DNA from: Passalora sequoiae
Lineage: Eukaryota; Ascomycota; Dothideomycetes; Mycosphaerellales; Mycosphaerellaceae
Assembly (NCBI GenBank): GCA_013248845.1
Contig: WSQC01000006.1
Span: 496,001-560,000 of the forward strand
Reading direction: 5' to 3'
Length of the DNA stretch: 64,000 nucleotides
Position 1 is the first letter of the stretch. Each line of letters starts with the position of its first letter. The notes below the pieces were generated by a model, which saw only the letters and a list, made by a program, of their open reading frames with translations, was not told where the DNA came from and did not search any database. Shown one piece after another: positions 33,408 to 45,479 of this stretch. The translations under genes and the position numbers were made by a program.

Positions 33408-33465
33408 GTCACCGACGTGGTGTTGGTTGATGCATATGTCACCGACGTGGTGTTGGTTGATGCAT
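33406..33465. repeat. Exact 30-bp tandem duplication
   Basis: Two identical 30-bp copies, 33,406-33,435 and 33,436-33,465. The first contains the likely start codon of the minus-strand Myb-like gene. The unit length is a multiple of three. Confidence 0.95.
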
Positions 33466-33839
33466 GGATTGAGTGCCGCGTGAGTTGCAAGCACGACACG
33501 GTCCGGTTCGCGTCAGTTTCGTGGTTTGCACTTGCAGGGGTTCCAGCCTCTTGGCGCTTGGCATTATCAGACCTCGCGTCCGCTGAACGCACTTCTTTTC
33601 TGTTGACATGCTACTCGTACAGCATAGCCTGTCATTTACAAGAAGCACCATGCACATACATCCCAAGCATCATGGTCAGACTTTCGCCGACTGGACGAGG
33701 ATACCATAGGCCATTTGATAACGCTCGCCAGACGGGATCCATCTCCTGGGGCCTGGAAGGCGTTCAATACCACGTATTGATGCATTAAATAAGCTACGAT
33801 GCGGAAGGTGGCAAAGTTCGCTCTTAATCTCTGATCGCA

Positions 33840-34237
33840 GTGCCATCAACACCTATGTCCGGTATTGCCCCATCGAGTAAGACGCCTACATCATCCAGGG
33901 CAGGAGAGATGGCAAACCTTACTCGGCCATTGCTAAGGAACTGGATCGAACGAGGATCTCGATAACGTCTCGCCTTTAAGATCAACTGCAATACCAGGAT
34001 CCGGATCTTCCAGCCGTCAGGTCTGCAAATTCTCCACCTCTGATTCAGTCGGTCGTTGAGAAGTGGAATGCCGGTCTCTCATCCTCGCGTATTGCCAAGG
34101 AGCTACAGTGCTCGGTGGCGGTCGTGCGAAACTTGCGATACAGGACCTTCGAAAGCCGCAAGAGACCACGACGTACTCGATGGACTTCAAAGATGCAAAA
34201 TGCGTTACAAATTCTCAGATATGAAGGCAGGTCCTAG
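33840..34237 (+). pseudogene. Myb/HTH-like pseudogene
   Basis: One frame reads CPIE, stop, DAYIIQGRRDGKPYSAIAKE, LDRTRISITSRL, stop, DQLQY, then LIQSVVEKWNAGLSSSRIAK and RKRPRRTRW. These are two Myb/SANT-like units related in style to the opposite-strand gene. The stops are TAA at 33,878 and TAA at 33,977; CAA to TAA would create both. Head to head with the minus-strand Myb-like gene, 430 bp apart. Confidence 0.65.
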
Positions 34238-35307
34238 CTCTCTGCGTCATCTCATTCTTTATGCACCATGGCATCAGAGCATTGACACAACGGATCTGCT
34301 ATTCACTTCGCACGCACGAATCGAGTCTCGACATTGCGTCTGCAATACCGCCTCATATTCTTGAACTGAGAATAGGCTCCCACAGTTACAGATTCATCAA
34401 ATTTCGCTACGCATAGTGGACATCGCTGCATGGTATATGACACTCGAGGCGTTCAATGAGTGATGTTTGCTGCCTTCCCACTTTTCAAGACTTTGTTGAA
34501 CCGACGAGCATGAACATATCATTGGGCTCGATCGTATTCATAATAGGCCTGGCATGTCCGATGCTGCAAGCATCTTTGGAACGTCCTCCATAAATTCGTG
34601 TGCGTCTGTCAATGGAATGCGATGCACAGCTCACTCGATCTGGTCCGTCGTCGAGAAGACGTCCATGGGAGTTTCCAATGCACGAGCAGATCAATCTCAT
34701 GTTACGCGGTGGCAGGCACGACGCAACGTGCATGACGAGCAACTTCGACGAGCGTCCGCGTGGGCTTATGTCTCGATCTACGCAAGGCTCGCCCACACTT
34801 GCGAAACATTTGTGCTTCCGCGCAGTCTTGGTGGGAGGCATTTTGCACAACCTCGTTTCGGAACATGGTACTTACTCATATCTCGGACTACGTTGATACC
34901 GACTTAACGCAACGAGGTCAGGCGCGAGAACACATCGAGAGTATGAGTATTCAACACCTTGTCAGAGTCCATACATGTAGACGCCGCAATGTAACACGTG
35001 CCTCGTCATACCAATGCTAGAAGAAGCTCGGCATAAGGTACGTTTCGACATCAACTCGGACGTAGACCGACGTTGGTCCGCAATCAAATTCCCCACCTTA
35101 CTTCGCACTTCAAGTGCCTTGCAAACAGCCTTACTGCGCGCTCGACACAGGATCGAGGTCTCAAGCTACAGGCTCATACTATGTGATCCCACCCGTTCCG
35201 TATTATGCCTCGTCAGTCCTCACTGTTGGCGATATCAATGTCGTCGTCCTGCTTTCCGCAATTCCAGCTGGGCAATCGATCTCACGACCTTAGTATCACC
35301 TGTTTCG
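34238..35307. other. Interval without a firm gene
   Basis: Open frames on both strands near 34,485-34,910 and 35,014-35,526 are of moderate length but unrecognised. Upstream exons of the PHD-like gene may lie here. Confidence 0.3.
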
Positions 35308-35404
35308 ATGCCACAAAGTCCGTCACCTTCGCCTTCATGCCCGCAACAAGATCACATCGATATTTTTGCCATTGTGGTCAGATCATCTGCGAAGCCAGAC
35401 ATAG

Positions 35405-35941
35405 ATACATCTGTCTGCGAACTCTTTAGGCGAACTCTCGAGGGACTTCTGTACAGACATAAGACAGGCTTTCAAAGTTCTGGGGCCCCTCATCGAAAAA
35501 CGCAAATCCCGTGCCGCAGACGATGAAGACGACGACTACACCGCCCCCTCAACCCCCAAAAAGCGACGCCCTCACCCTCGCACCACAGCAGTCCAAGACA
35601 CAACCTATCATAGCCCCCACCACCCCAGAACCCGCCCCTCCATCAATCCCTCCCTCATCCTAAAACTCTGCCTCCCATGCTGCCCCCGCTCGCCCACAGA
35701 CCAGACTCTAGCGTGCTCCAGGCCATACGGCAAAATATTCCATGCCGCGTGCGTAGGATTTCGCGCGGCGCCTGTACAGACGTGGTTGTGTTTTGAGTGT
35801 AGGAAGGTGGAGGGGCTGGGGATGGGGACGAGTGGCGTTGTTGTGGAGGTGCAGGAGGACGGTGGCGGGAAGGATGGAAGGAATAGAATGAGAAAGAGGG
35901 AGGAGGTTGAGGCGTGGAGGAGCGATGGGTGGATGGTTTGA
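35405..35941 (+). CDS. PHD-finger-like terminal exon (partial gene model)
   Basis: The frame open from 35,405 to TGA at 35,939-35,941 reads RQAFKVLGPLIEKRKSRAA, then an acidic patch (DDEDDD) and TPKKRRPH. A zinc-finger-like part follows: CLPCC, LACSRPYGKIFHAACVG and WLCFECRK. This resembles a PHD finger, which reads histone tails, but the second cysteine of the middle pair is not in place. The tail is basic and glycine-rich. The true start is unresolved. An overlapping frame from ATG 35,308 (ending FRRTLEGLLYRHK) could be the preceding exon or the frame before a one-base shift. Confidence 0.45.
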   Translation: MHLSANSLGELSRDFCTDIRQAFKVLGPLIEKRKSRAADDEDDDYTAPSTPKKRRPHPRTTAVQDTTYHSPHHPRTRPSINPSLILKLCLPCCPRSPTDQTLACSRPYGKIFHAACVGFRAAPVQTWLCFECRKVEGLGMGTSGVVVEVQEDGGGKDGRNRMRKREEVEAWRSDGWMV

Positions 35942-38831
35942 TTCGGGCGTGTTGGCGGTTAGGGAGGTTTTGGATGATGGTGGGGTTTCTTGGGTTGGTG
36001 ATGGGGTTTGGGGTTGCCGGTATTTTTGGATAGTTGTTTTGGTGGCGCGCTGTTCGTTTTGGCTTGTGGCGGGTGGGTTGTGTCGGCGGTGAAGCATCCA
36101 AAAATAGAGGATCTTAGAGCCATCTCAATGGTTTTGGGTTTGTGCCATCTTGCGCAAAGGTACCCCAGGCTTCTATGAGGAGCACGACCCCGTCGATTTC
36201 ATTCGTCTCAGGGTGTGCATCTCGTTATGGGAGCGTCGTGATAAGTTGATTGGTGCCCAAAGCATGTGCGAAATCAACAACATGCGTGGCATGGTAGTAA
36301 CTGAAAGCTGGCAATGACCGGTCGAGCTCCAACGGTATCATATCGTGACCTTACTCACGTCAAGTCCCGCATAGATTCGATTAGGGTGAAGTAGAACCTT
36401 TACTGACTAGCAAAATGCAGTATCAGCATAACAACCGTCTCTCGATACGGCAAGACAAGTGATTTCATCATTCGCATAGCCAAGAACATTGTCTTATCGG
36501 TCGTCGCGGACGTCATGGTAATTGTGATAGCGGGAGCATGAGCGTCGATCGTGCATCAGGGAACGTCTTCTCGCCTTCCATTGTGCCCAAAGAAGCTGTA
36601 CCACGATCATGCGGAATCTCGATTGTGAGAAGACACTCACGGCCAACGAAGCTTCTGATCTTCGACGAGTGTTTCTAACGCATGCACATGGGATTCGGAG
36701 CTTCTTTGCAAGACGGCTCGACGTTCCAGATTTGAAGTGATGCATATGGCCGTCTTCACATGAAATGGACCAATGGTGTGTCCGCGACCTGCGACATCTC
36801 TTCCTTCACCAAAGACCACGGCGTGGGCCTCGGTCCAACCCCGAAGGTTGCAATAACATCGTTTGTGCAACAAAGAATAGACGCATTTGGCGCTGGCAAG
36901 GAAGCAAAGATGCCGAGGCCGTGACCGATGCTCCCAGCCACTATATCGCCATCGCGAGAAAGTCCATAGCCAACTTACTGTGCTGTTTTGCTGGTGCCAG
37001 CAACGAAGCTGCCGCCATGTGTGAGGACTATCCAGGTAGGGTGGATTCAGCCGCACCAGACAGATGCATAAACTGAGAGTACCGCCGAGCATTTCTCGCC
37101 CTGTTGGCCTATAGTAGGCATGTTCTTCGTTATGATCTTCGTCCATCCTAGACGGTAGTTGCGAGCACGTGAAAGCATAAGATGTGGCATCATGATCGTT
37201 GTCGCCGATAGGCATCGATATTGGTTCTTTGATTGTTCTAACGTGACCCGCATAAGAAATGCCATGCCAGATATTCATGGCATTTTTTTGAGTCCTCTGT
37301 ATGTGCCCTCGCGTATAGTGACCAGTGTGAGAGTGTGCTATGTGCCAGGGCGGTGTGCTCACACATCATACCCTGTCAAACCGCAAGACTAGGACTGCGA
37401 CATGACGTTTGCATGATTCTTGAGGACGCCTGTTCACTCGAATAAAACGACGATCTGCGGCGGCACCAGTACCGCGACCAGCTGACTGGCACTTGCCGTA
37501 ATTTCATTGGCCAGATGCTCATTGGATTGCTTTTGTTCGTCAATCAGCACCTACCATCTGTTTCATGCTTCGTGGTCGAATTGATATGCGACTAATCTGT
37601 GCCCAATAGCGCACACAAGGAAGCCGAGTCGCAGCAGCGGCAACTGCTGATATATCGACAGTTCTCGGCGTCTGTACTGCAAGTTACAATCTCAGAGGGT
37701 AAGGCAGGATGGACAAAAGCAGCCCAAGCCCATTACAGAGCAAGCATAGTCGGAGTGTGCATGGTCTTGTTTAGCGGCGAACGGTCCTTTCGGAGGGATA
37801 CCAAAGCATAGACGTTGGATATATAGCAGCTGTAGACATCGTCATTGACGTAGATCAATGGCGTTCACGTTTGCCTTATGTATACCTGGCAGGGTACTGT
37901 GCTTCTCGTAATCCGTCCAGATGCCGGTCAGCAGTGACAACGGGGCATGTCAGACAGTGAGATTGCTGCGATGGTTCATGATGATAGCGATGTGCAAGGA
38001 TAAGTGGCATAAGCATGTCCTTGTCCATGTCAGATGCTATTCTATACGCATGTCCATGTCAGATTGAAAGATGTTGTTTGGCCGAGCGGAGCGGTAAGAC
38101 CCTGGAGGGAAGTGTTGCCAAGACGCTAACGAGGGAGAATCTAATTTCTGTTCAAGAAGCCAACATGCCTCCTGACATGCCTCCCAGCAACTTCTGCACA
38201 AACGGAAACGTGACTCCTCGTCCGTCCATACGATACGATACGCCCCGATTTGCTGGCCGTGACAGCGGGAAGGTTAGATGTCCAGCCGACGATCGTGCCA
38301 ATATCAGGGAGGTGAAAATGTGAAGAGCATGCCGGACAGCGTTGGTGTGATGGCTCCTAAAATCGGCCGTGGACAGTGTACAAAGACTTCGAAAGACATG
38401 GCCATCCACCAACGTAGATACATCGATTTGGTACATTGATATTGCCGGGTCTCTACCGCTACACGACGTGTCCATGCCGTATCCCGCATGGCGAGACTCA
38501 TCAGAAACAGACGGACGCTGCGTGAGCATGCCATGTCCTCTACACAGCCTCTCATCAAGAAAGAGCTAGTCGATGTACTGTCTGGTAGATAAGATTACTT
38601 ATTATTGGCCTCTGGGAGTGCGATTCCTGGTTTGCTTGCGACTACACCCCTGCCATGCCTCCTGGGAGCACTGGGCAATCAGTTTTCCTCTCTTCCTGTC
38701 TTCCTCTTTGGTATTGTGCTATACTGCCATCCTTTGCAAACATACCGACACTCGTTCTTCCAATTCTCAGCGCTGTCTTTCCACTCAATCATTCACCATA
38801 TCATTGATTTGACCTTCATACGACACTCGAC
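35942..38831. other. 2.9-kb gene-poor interval
   Basis: A minus-strand frame of over 200 codons (36,637-37,278 from its first ATG) and an alternative minus frame with DGDIVAGSIGHGLGIF and ILCCTNDVIATFGVG suggest an old gene, but no family is recognised and stops split the second frame. Near 38,012-38,065 a CATGTCCATGTCAGAT unit occurs twice. The last 250 bases are the promoter and T/C-rich leader of the GH72 gene. Confidence 0.3.
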
Positions 38832-40264
38832 ATGAAAGCCGCCATCGGAGGCGCTGCGCTGGCGCTTGCCTCCCTGGCCTTCTCACAAGTCGTCCCGCGT
38901 AAAACTTGCGACCTTCCACCTGTTACCAGCGAGGGTAATGCCTTCTGGGCGAATGGCGAACGATTCTACATCCGTGGCGTTGCATATCAACCTGGTGGTT
39001 CTTCCAAAGCAGCAGACCCCATGGCAGACATGGACTCGTTCAAACGTGATGTCAAACAATTCAAAGAGCTGGGCATCAATGTTATCAGAATCTACACGGT
39101 CGATAACAAGAAAGACCACGACGAGGCCATGGCGTTGCTCTGTGAAGCTGGTATCTACCTCGCTTTGGACGCCAACACTCCAGAGTACTCCTTGAACAGA
39201 GTCAATATGATGTCGCTGCACGCTTCTTACAACGACGTCTACCTTCAGAACGTCTTTGCCACCATTGACGCTTTCGCTGGCTACAGTAAGCGCCCCAAAG
39301 AATTTCGCTACCATGCCGCTCGTGGCTGACATGCATTGCAGGCAATCTGCTCCTCTTCTTCTGTGGCAATGAAGTCATCAATAATCGCGACAATACCTAC
39401 ACTGCTCCATACATCAAGGCTGTCAATCGTGACATGAAGCTTTATATCGAGGCGCAAGCTCCTCGTCCGATTCCTGTTGGCTACTCTTCCGCCGACATTG
39501 CCGAGAACATCGAGTCGCAAGCGCTCTACTTTGCGTGTGGCGAGGACGCGATGGCTCGCTCTGACTTCTTCGCCTTCAACGATTATTCCTGGTGCGCACC
39601 ATCCAGCTACGAGCAGTCCGGCTGGAAGGAGAAGGTCGCGACCTATAAGAACTACGCTCTACCACTGTTTCTCTCCGAATTTGGCTGCATCACCAACGGA
39701 CGTGACTGGGGTGAGATCGCGGCGCTTTACTCCACTGAGATGAGTGTGGCATACTCGGGAGGTCTTGTCTACGAATACACTCTTGAGGAGAACGGCTATG
39801 GTTTGGTTCAGGTTCAACATGGCGATGTCGTGCCAAACAAGGACTTTGATAATCTCATGAAAGCATATTCGAAGACTCCAGATCCAAAGGGCGATGCCGG
39901 TGCGCGTAAGAAGCGAAGTGTGCCAAAATGCCCTCCTGCCACTGAAAAGTGGCGCGTCAAGACCACCAATCTCCCAGAAATGCCGGAGGGCGCCAAGAAG
40001 TATCTGAAGAAGGGCGCAGGAAAGGGAGCAGGATTGAATGGTGACGGCAGCCAATGGGCTGGCACCCCGACTCCCACCAAACCAGACCTCAGCGATGGTA
40101 CTGATACTAGTTCCGGCTTGTCCTCAGAAGTCAGTGGCGGCTTTGGTAGCAGCACCAGCAGCAGCCCTACCAGCACCCATACTGGAGCTGCCGCAACACC
40201 AGCTCGTCCAGTTTCCGTCCTCACTCTGGTCGTTCTTGCTGCGGCCATGGTCATTGGCATGTGA
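38832..40264 (+). CDS. GPI-anchored beta-1,3-glucanosyltransferase (GH72, GAS/GEL family)
   Basis: Exons 38,832-39,285 and 39,342-40,264 (intron 56 nt, phase 1) give 458 residues. A signal peptide (MKAAIGGAALALASLAFSQV) is followed by the GH72 domain with FWANGERFYIRGVAYQPGG, GINVIRIYTVD and LALDANTPEYSLNR. The catalytic acid/base Glu is in FFCGNEVIN and the nucleophile Glu in FLSEFGC. No cysteine-rich CBM43 module follows, so it belongs to the short GAS subfamily. A Ser/Thr/Gly-rich stretch and a C-terminal hydrophobic tail without a charged end form a GPI signal. The enzyme elongates beta-1,3-glucan side chains outside the plasma membrane during wall assembly. Confidence 0.96.
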
Positions 40265-40825
40265 GAATCACCAGTTGTGGTGATTCGGGTATCGCTGTAC
40301 AATGTACTGGCGGCAGCTTTTCCGTTGCACGACAAGGCGGTAGATCTCTTACCATGGGCAGGATATCTCAGCGCGGAATGCAATCGTAAAAAAAAGCTTA
40401 AAATTGCCCCAGAACAGCTTTGTGTCAATCATGGAGACAATACCACGTATTCAGCTTCTTGCATCAACTCTTCTTCATAGTGGTCCATGATCTTTCGAAC
40501 ATCAGCCGCGTTCGGCGAGCTAAATATCGATCGGCATGAATTCGGTCAAGGCCAGTGTCGTGATGCATGAAGCTATATGCAGGTACATGAGCGGGGCCTT
40601 CCAAAATCGATATCTCATGCATACATGGTCCACTCTATTTTTCCTAGAAGCAGAAGCTCTATGCGAGGCGAGAGGCATCCTGATAAGAAGCAAAAGCCGA
40701 GCACAAAGAGGCAGGATTCGCCTGAAGAATCTGTCAGGACGATATTTCACTTAGAATAATAAGAATCACATAGCGCTCAATTCCAGTAGCACCATATACC
40801 AGATACTACATAGATTACCAACACA
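40265..40825. other. Intergenic region
   Basis: 3' flank of the GH72 gene and promoter of the aminotransferase, on the same strand. No gene recognised. Confidence 0.45.
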
Positions 40826-42357
40826 ATGTCTTTGGAACCGGGTACAATCACCATAGCCAATCTCGCAATCAATGGCAACCACAGATCGTCCCCACCACAG
40901 ACCGGCACAACAGCTCAAGCAGCAGCAGTCTCCAACACAGAGAATGACACAACACAACCAAGCAGCATCCTCCACGCCAAACTCAACGTGACACCTCCCA
41001 CCATCGTCAAAGCTAAAGGAAACTACCTAACCACCTCCACTGGCCACCAAATCTTCGACGCCACCGGCGGAGCCGCAGTCTCCTGCCTAGGCCACAACCA
41101 CCCCAAAATCAAACGCGCCATAATCGACCAACTCGACTCCATAGAATACTGCTACTCCCCCTTCTTCACCACCCCCGCCTCCGAAAAATTGGCCCAGCAC
41201 CTAACCGCCAGCACAGCCAACCTCATGTCCAAAATCTTCATCGTCTCCTCAGGCACCGAAGCCATCGAAGCCGCCCTGAAACTCGCACGGCAATATTTCG
41301 TCGAGAAAGAAGGCCCACAGACGAAGAGGCACAGGTTCGTTGGGAGGTGGCAGTCCTATCATGGGAATACGCTCGGGGCACTGGGGGTGGGAGGGCATAA
41401 GGCAAGGAGGGGCATTTATGAACCGTTCTTCAACCAAAATGTTTTTTCGCATGTCAGTCCCTGCTACCCGTACCGCGGGATGAGGAGGAGGCAGAGTGAG
41501 GGAGAGTATGTGAGGCAGTTGGCGGAGGAGTTGGAATTGGAATTTCAGCGTTTGGGGCCTGAGACGGTGTGTGCGTTTGTGGTGGAGACGGTGGCGGGGT
41601 TGACGTTGGGGGCTGTGACGCCTTTGCCGGGGTATTTGAAGGCTGTGAGGGAGGTTTGTGAGCGGCATGGGGTGTTGTTGGTGCTTGATGAGGTTATGGC
41701 GGGGATGGGGAGGACGGGGAGGTTGCATGCGTGGCAGTGGGAGGAGGGGTTTGAGGGGCCGGATTTGCAGACTGTGGCGAAGGGGTTGGGAGCTGGGTAT
41801 GAGCCTATTGGGGCGCTACTGGTGCATAGGGATGTGGTGAAGGTGATGGAACAGGGAACGGGGGCATTTGTGCATAGTCAGACTTATCAGGGGCATCCAG
41901 TGGCTTGTGCGGCTGGGTTAGCGGTGCAGAGGGTCATTCAGGAGGAGGAATTACTAAAGAATGTTCGCGAGCTGGGACCTGTGCTTGGCAGCAAGCTGCA
42001 AGGGCGGCTTGGTGGGCATAGGAATGTTGGTGATGTGAGAGGGAGAGGGTTCATGTGGGGTGTAAGGTCATGTGGTTATGTGTCTATAGAAAACCGGCTG
42101 ACATTCCACAGATCGAGCTCGTTGAGAATAAAGCCACGAAAGCTCCTTACCCAGCCGAGAAAAGGGTGTCAGCCATGATCCACGCAAAAGGCCTGCAGAA
42201 GGAATTCGGCATCTCGTTATTACCGGGTGGCGGTGTCGCAGACGGCACTAACGGAGATGTCATGATGTTAGCGCCAGCTTACAACTGTTCAAGAGATGAT
42301 ATCGATCTCATCGTGGAGAGAACTGCGCGGGTCATCGAAGCAGTGCTTGGACAGTGA
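40826..42357 (+). CDS. Class III (PLP-dependent) aminotransferase
   Basis: Exons 40,826-42,061 and 42,112-42,357 (intron 50 nt, GTAAGG...CACAG, phase 0) give 493 residues. Signatures of the omega-transaminase fold: FDATGGAAVSCLGHNHP at the start of the domain, SSGTEAIEAALKLAR (phosphate-binding), LVLDEVMAGMGRTG with the Asp that contacts the pyridine nitrogen, and TVAKGLGAGYEPIGA with the PLP-binding Lys. SQTYQGHPVACAAGLA and GRGFMWG follow. Substrate is unknown; such fungal enzymes act on omega-amino acids, diamines or keto acids. The 5' half uses mostly C-ending codons and the 3' half mostly G-ending codons, the sharpest case in the window. Confidence 0.93.
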
Positions 42358-45300
42358 ACATAAAATTCTCCAACACCACCATCCGGGGTATCACTCTTCG
42401 CCAACCCCTCCACCGCAGCAGATTTGAAGCTCTAGTGAAGATATCCGCATCGAAATCAGACCAATAACAAGACCTGACATACATCTGCCACAACAATAAT
42501 ACATAAGATATATGTTCGCTCAGAACACGAGATTGCGCTTAGCAGGAACCTGCACTTCACAGCACATCTCTTGTGTCATGCTTACAGAAGAACAGACTTC
42601 ACACCCGGCCTTGAGAAACCGGAATACGGCTTCGTGTGTTGTTACCACTCTTGGTATTGGTCTGAGTATATAGCACCGGGCGGCCGAGCATTGAGAGGCA
42701 AGCTCCTCGCGTGCAATGCTGTTTTCCAGAGTCTCAGGCGAAAGGAGCGCTGCATCTCAGTCGCGGTCGTCTCTTCTCACGGACCCGGAATTTCCCTTTC
42801 CTTTCAATAGTGGTATCTGTGTGATTGAGGATTGCCCATGTGAATGGAAATGTCTATGCGATTTGGGTTTGTCTTTGGTTTTGCGGATATTTGCTGGTTC
42901 TTGACTCTTTCTGAGATCTTGGTGTGGCTCTTTGCTCTTGACTTTTTCTCTCATGTTCTTGACTCTTTCTGTTATGATCTGTTTGCTTTTGATTCTTTCT
43001 GTGCGGGTGATAGAGTGGGTGTGCAATGGAAGTACGACTAGAGTTGCTCGCAGAACACGACATGTGTAACGAGAAGTAGATCAGCTTCGAGGCAGAGGAA
43101 ACGGAGTTTTTGAGAGTGTTGCAGGAGCTATAAGGCGGTAAGCGGGGATTAGCCGCTGTTTCGGGTCTGACTAAGCCCCTCGCGAAGTGAATGGATCACT
43201 TTGTAGCGGAGCGAATCCTGACAACACCGCAACGCGCACCCAGCTGCACGTAGTGCTGAATTGTAGGACTCGAAGTCTGGCGCACAACTGGCCTCTTGCG
43301 GGCCGCAACTCGCAGTACAACACACTCGCGGCGTCGGCTGGCAAATTCTTGAAGTCACATGTGTGCCAAGCTCTCAGTGGATCAGCGCTTGATCGTCGTT
43401 TATGTCGCGCAACACTGACAACACAGAGAGCTCGATATCGTTTGGACTTGCAGGCGCAGTCGAGGAGGCCGCAGCGCAGAACTAAGCTAGCAAGACTCTG
43501 TATAGTGGAACGTGATGACAGCGGCTGCCACTTTTCCATGCAGCTGTATGCAATCACGAATGTCGCATTTCTAGCAAAGACTCAAAGAGGTCTACTGGAA
43601 GTGATACGCGGCGCGCGGCGCGCTCGACAGCCACTCGACGCTGTCAAGCTGAGCTATTGCGGCAGCCAACATCGTTTGATCTGCCACGCCCCCAGATCCG
43701 GGGCGCATCACGTTACCTGGCACATGCGACTACTATCGAGCAGAAGTATGAAGCTTGCGGAAGCCCATACTAAGTTATTGCCCCTGCAGTTGGCCTGACA
43801 ATAGCACACTTAACTACCGAAGTACTTCTAGATCTTGTACGCTACAATATCGATGGCTCCGTCGTCAATGCAGAAGAGACCAATATGATCCTGGAGCTTA
43901 TAATCAGCGAATTTGAGGCCGGAACACTCGGGCCACCGGCAGTACTACCTCGGTGTAGGCATATATCGAGCTGTCTTCAGCCTTTCATGACTTTTAGGCG
44001 TAGCACGATCCTCAAACAGATCAAGAACGCAGCTGTCCCTTTTATTGAAATGATTTTCATCTGCATGATCGGAAGCCCACAATGACGATATCGCCGTGAC
44101 CAGCGCGTTTTGGCACTACGTTGTCAAGATCAACGTGATGCAGCACATGGACTTGCAGGCTCATAACTCCGAGCAGAGCGGAGGAATGCCTCGATAACGA
44201 CGTATGGCGGATCTGAAAGTGGCATGTATGTGTCGCGAGATGTTATATCGGCGTATGGCAGCACTTGGACAAGCATAATCCGGGCTGCATTCTTGTGCAG
44301 CGCTTCAAACAGCACCATCTCGGCGTTGATTATGTCAAAATCGCTTGGTCAGCCTTGACTTGCCGATGAACATAGCGGAACGAGAACTTGATCGATACAG
44401 CAGTGAAGACCCAATAGTTGACGGATTGGAGATCATGGTGGCAGGAAAGGAGGGTCTGAAGTTGCTTTGGTACGGAACATTGTTTCTCCTTCTAGTCAAG
44501 GCTTGGCCCTTCCCATCTGTTGCTTTTGCGTAGTACATCCCTTCATCAACGTTTCTGTCTCTGTCCATGTACCGACAACAGTTTGTGGACGTGATCTTGT
44601 ATCATGCGTACCGTCGTCGTCCAGAGGACTAGGTGAGCAAGACGGGTCAAGACCTTGATCTGCAGCGATCGACCACTTCTCGTACCGTACTGTTAACTCT
44701 CTCTGCGCTTCCAACCGCGGCTCATAACAGCTGCCTCTGTATTGACATCGCCCTACCTCCGCCATCGATACTTGTTACAGGTCAGTGCACGCACGTCAAG
44801 CAACGCGGACGGACGAGTGCGCGAAGCCATGGCAGTAGATGCTCGGCTGCATCGTCCCGCCGACCAGTATAGCGTGAACGAAGATTCGACACCATTCAGG
44901 CGGGCGTCGTGCGAGTCTCATAGCTGCCGAAACAGCGGCGACAGTGCTGCCCAGGAGTGCGCCGTTCCTGAAGATGTGGCAGGTGGTGAGGATGCCCAGG
45001 AAGCCTTTTAACGGAAGCCATAATGCACGTCCGACGATTTCCTCCTTATGGCTGCACGAGACGATAGGAACAAGATCATGGCATGGCATGGTGAAAGAGA
45101 CGCAGCAGCGACAAACGATGTGATCGAGGGCACAGGCTGGACTAGACACGAGAAAAAGCCATGCTTTTAGGTAAATCTGCAGCTTTTAGGTAAATCTGCA
45201 AACGGAAATTCTGATGGAGCGCAATCTGGGACCTTGGGCTCCGATTTGACTTGCCGTACTATCTGCCTGGAGAATTGCGCACGTTATAATACTGTCCCGA

Positions 45301-45401
45301 AGACCCGCTCATTGCTCGGCCGAACCACCGAGAACGGATCCTGGGGTTTCTCCACAAAGGTCAATGGAGACTCCGCATGATGGGAAGTGGAGATACCCTC
45401 C
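42358..45401. other. 3-kb interval without a firm gene
   Basis: Two weak candidates. The plus strand around 43,790-44,085 reads TTEVLLDLVRYNIDGSVVNA and continues in frame, preceded by an acceptor-like CCCTGCAG. The minus strand at 44,796-45,092 has 98 codons from ATG, with a hydrophobic centre NGALLGSTVAAVSAAMRLAR. Neither has a recognised family. The rest shows nothing supportable. Confidence 0.3.
45163..45200. repeat. Exact 19-bp tandem duplication
   Basis: GCTTTTAGGTAAATCTGCA occurs twice without a gap, about 280 bp upstream of the beta-galactosidase start. Confidence 0.95.
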
Positions 45402-45409
45402 TATAAATG
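45402..45409 (+). promoter_or_regulatory. TATA-like box of the beta-galactosidase gene
   Basis: TATAAATG lies 78 bases before the start codon at 45,480, a plausible distance. Confidence 0.45.
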
Positions 45410-45479
45410 CTTTCAACAGGCAGATATAATGACTTTGGCTGCCCATATAGATTTCGTCTAGTGTGAGTTTGCCGCCGCC

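Noticed and set aside
35655..36101. Pro/Thr-rich minus-strand frame of 148 codons
   Set aside because: Antisense to the PHD-like exon; composition explained by the G-rich coding strand opposite.
37362..37362. Very long minus-strand frame (36,637-37,362) as a firm gene
   Set aside because: Upper end starts at GTG, the sequence has no recognised domain, and a second frame beside it looks equally coding; mentioned only as a possible remnant.
41249..41728. 159-codon minus-strand frame rich in Pro/His/Arg
   Set aside because: Antisense of the G-ending codon part of the aminotransferase.
38832..42357. GH72, aminotransferase and neighbours as a biosynthetic cluster
   Set aside because: Functions are unrelated, promoters are separate, and there is no synthase or regulator typical of a secondary-metabolite cluster.
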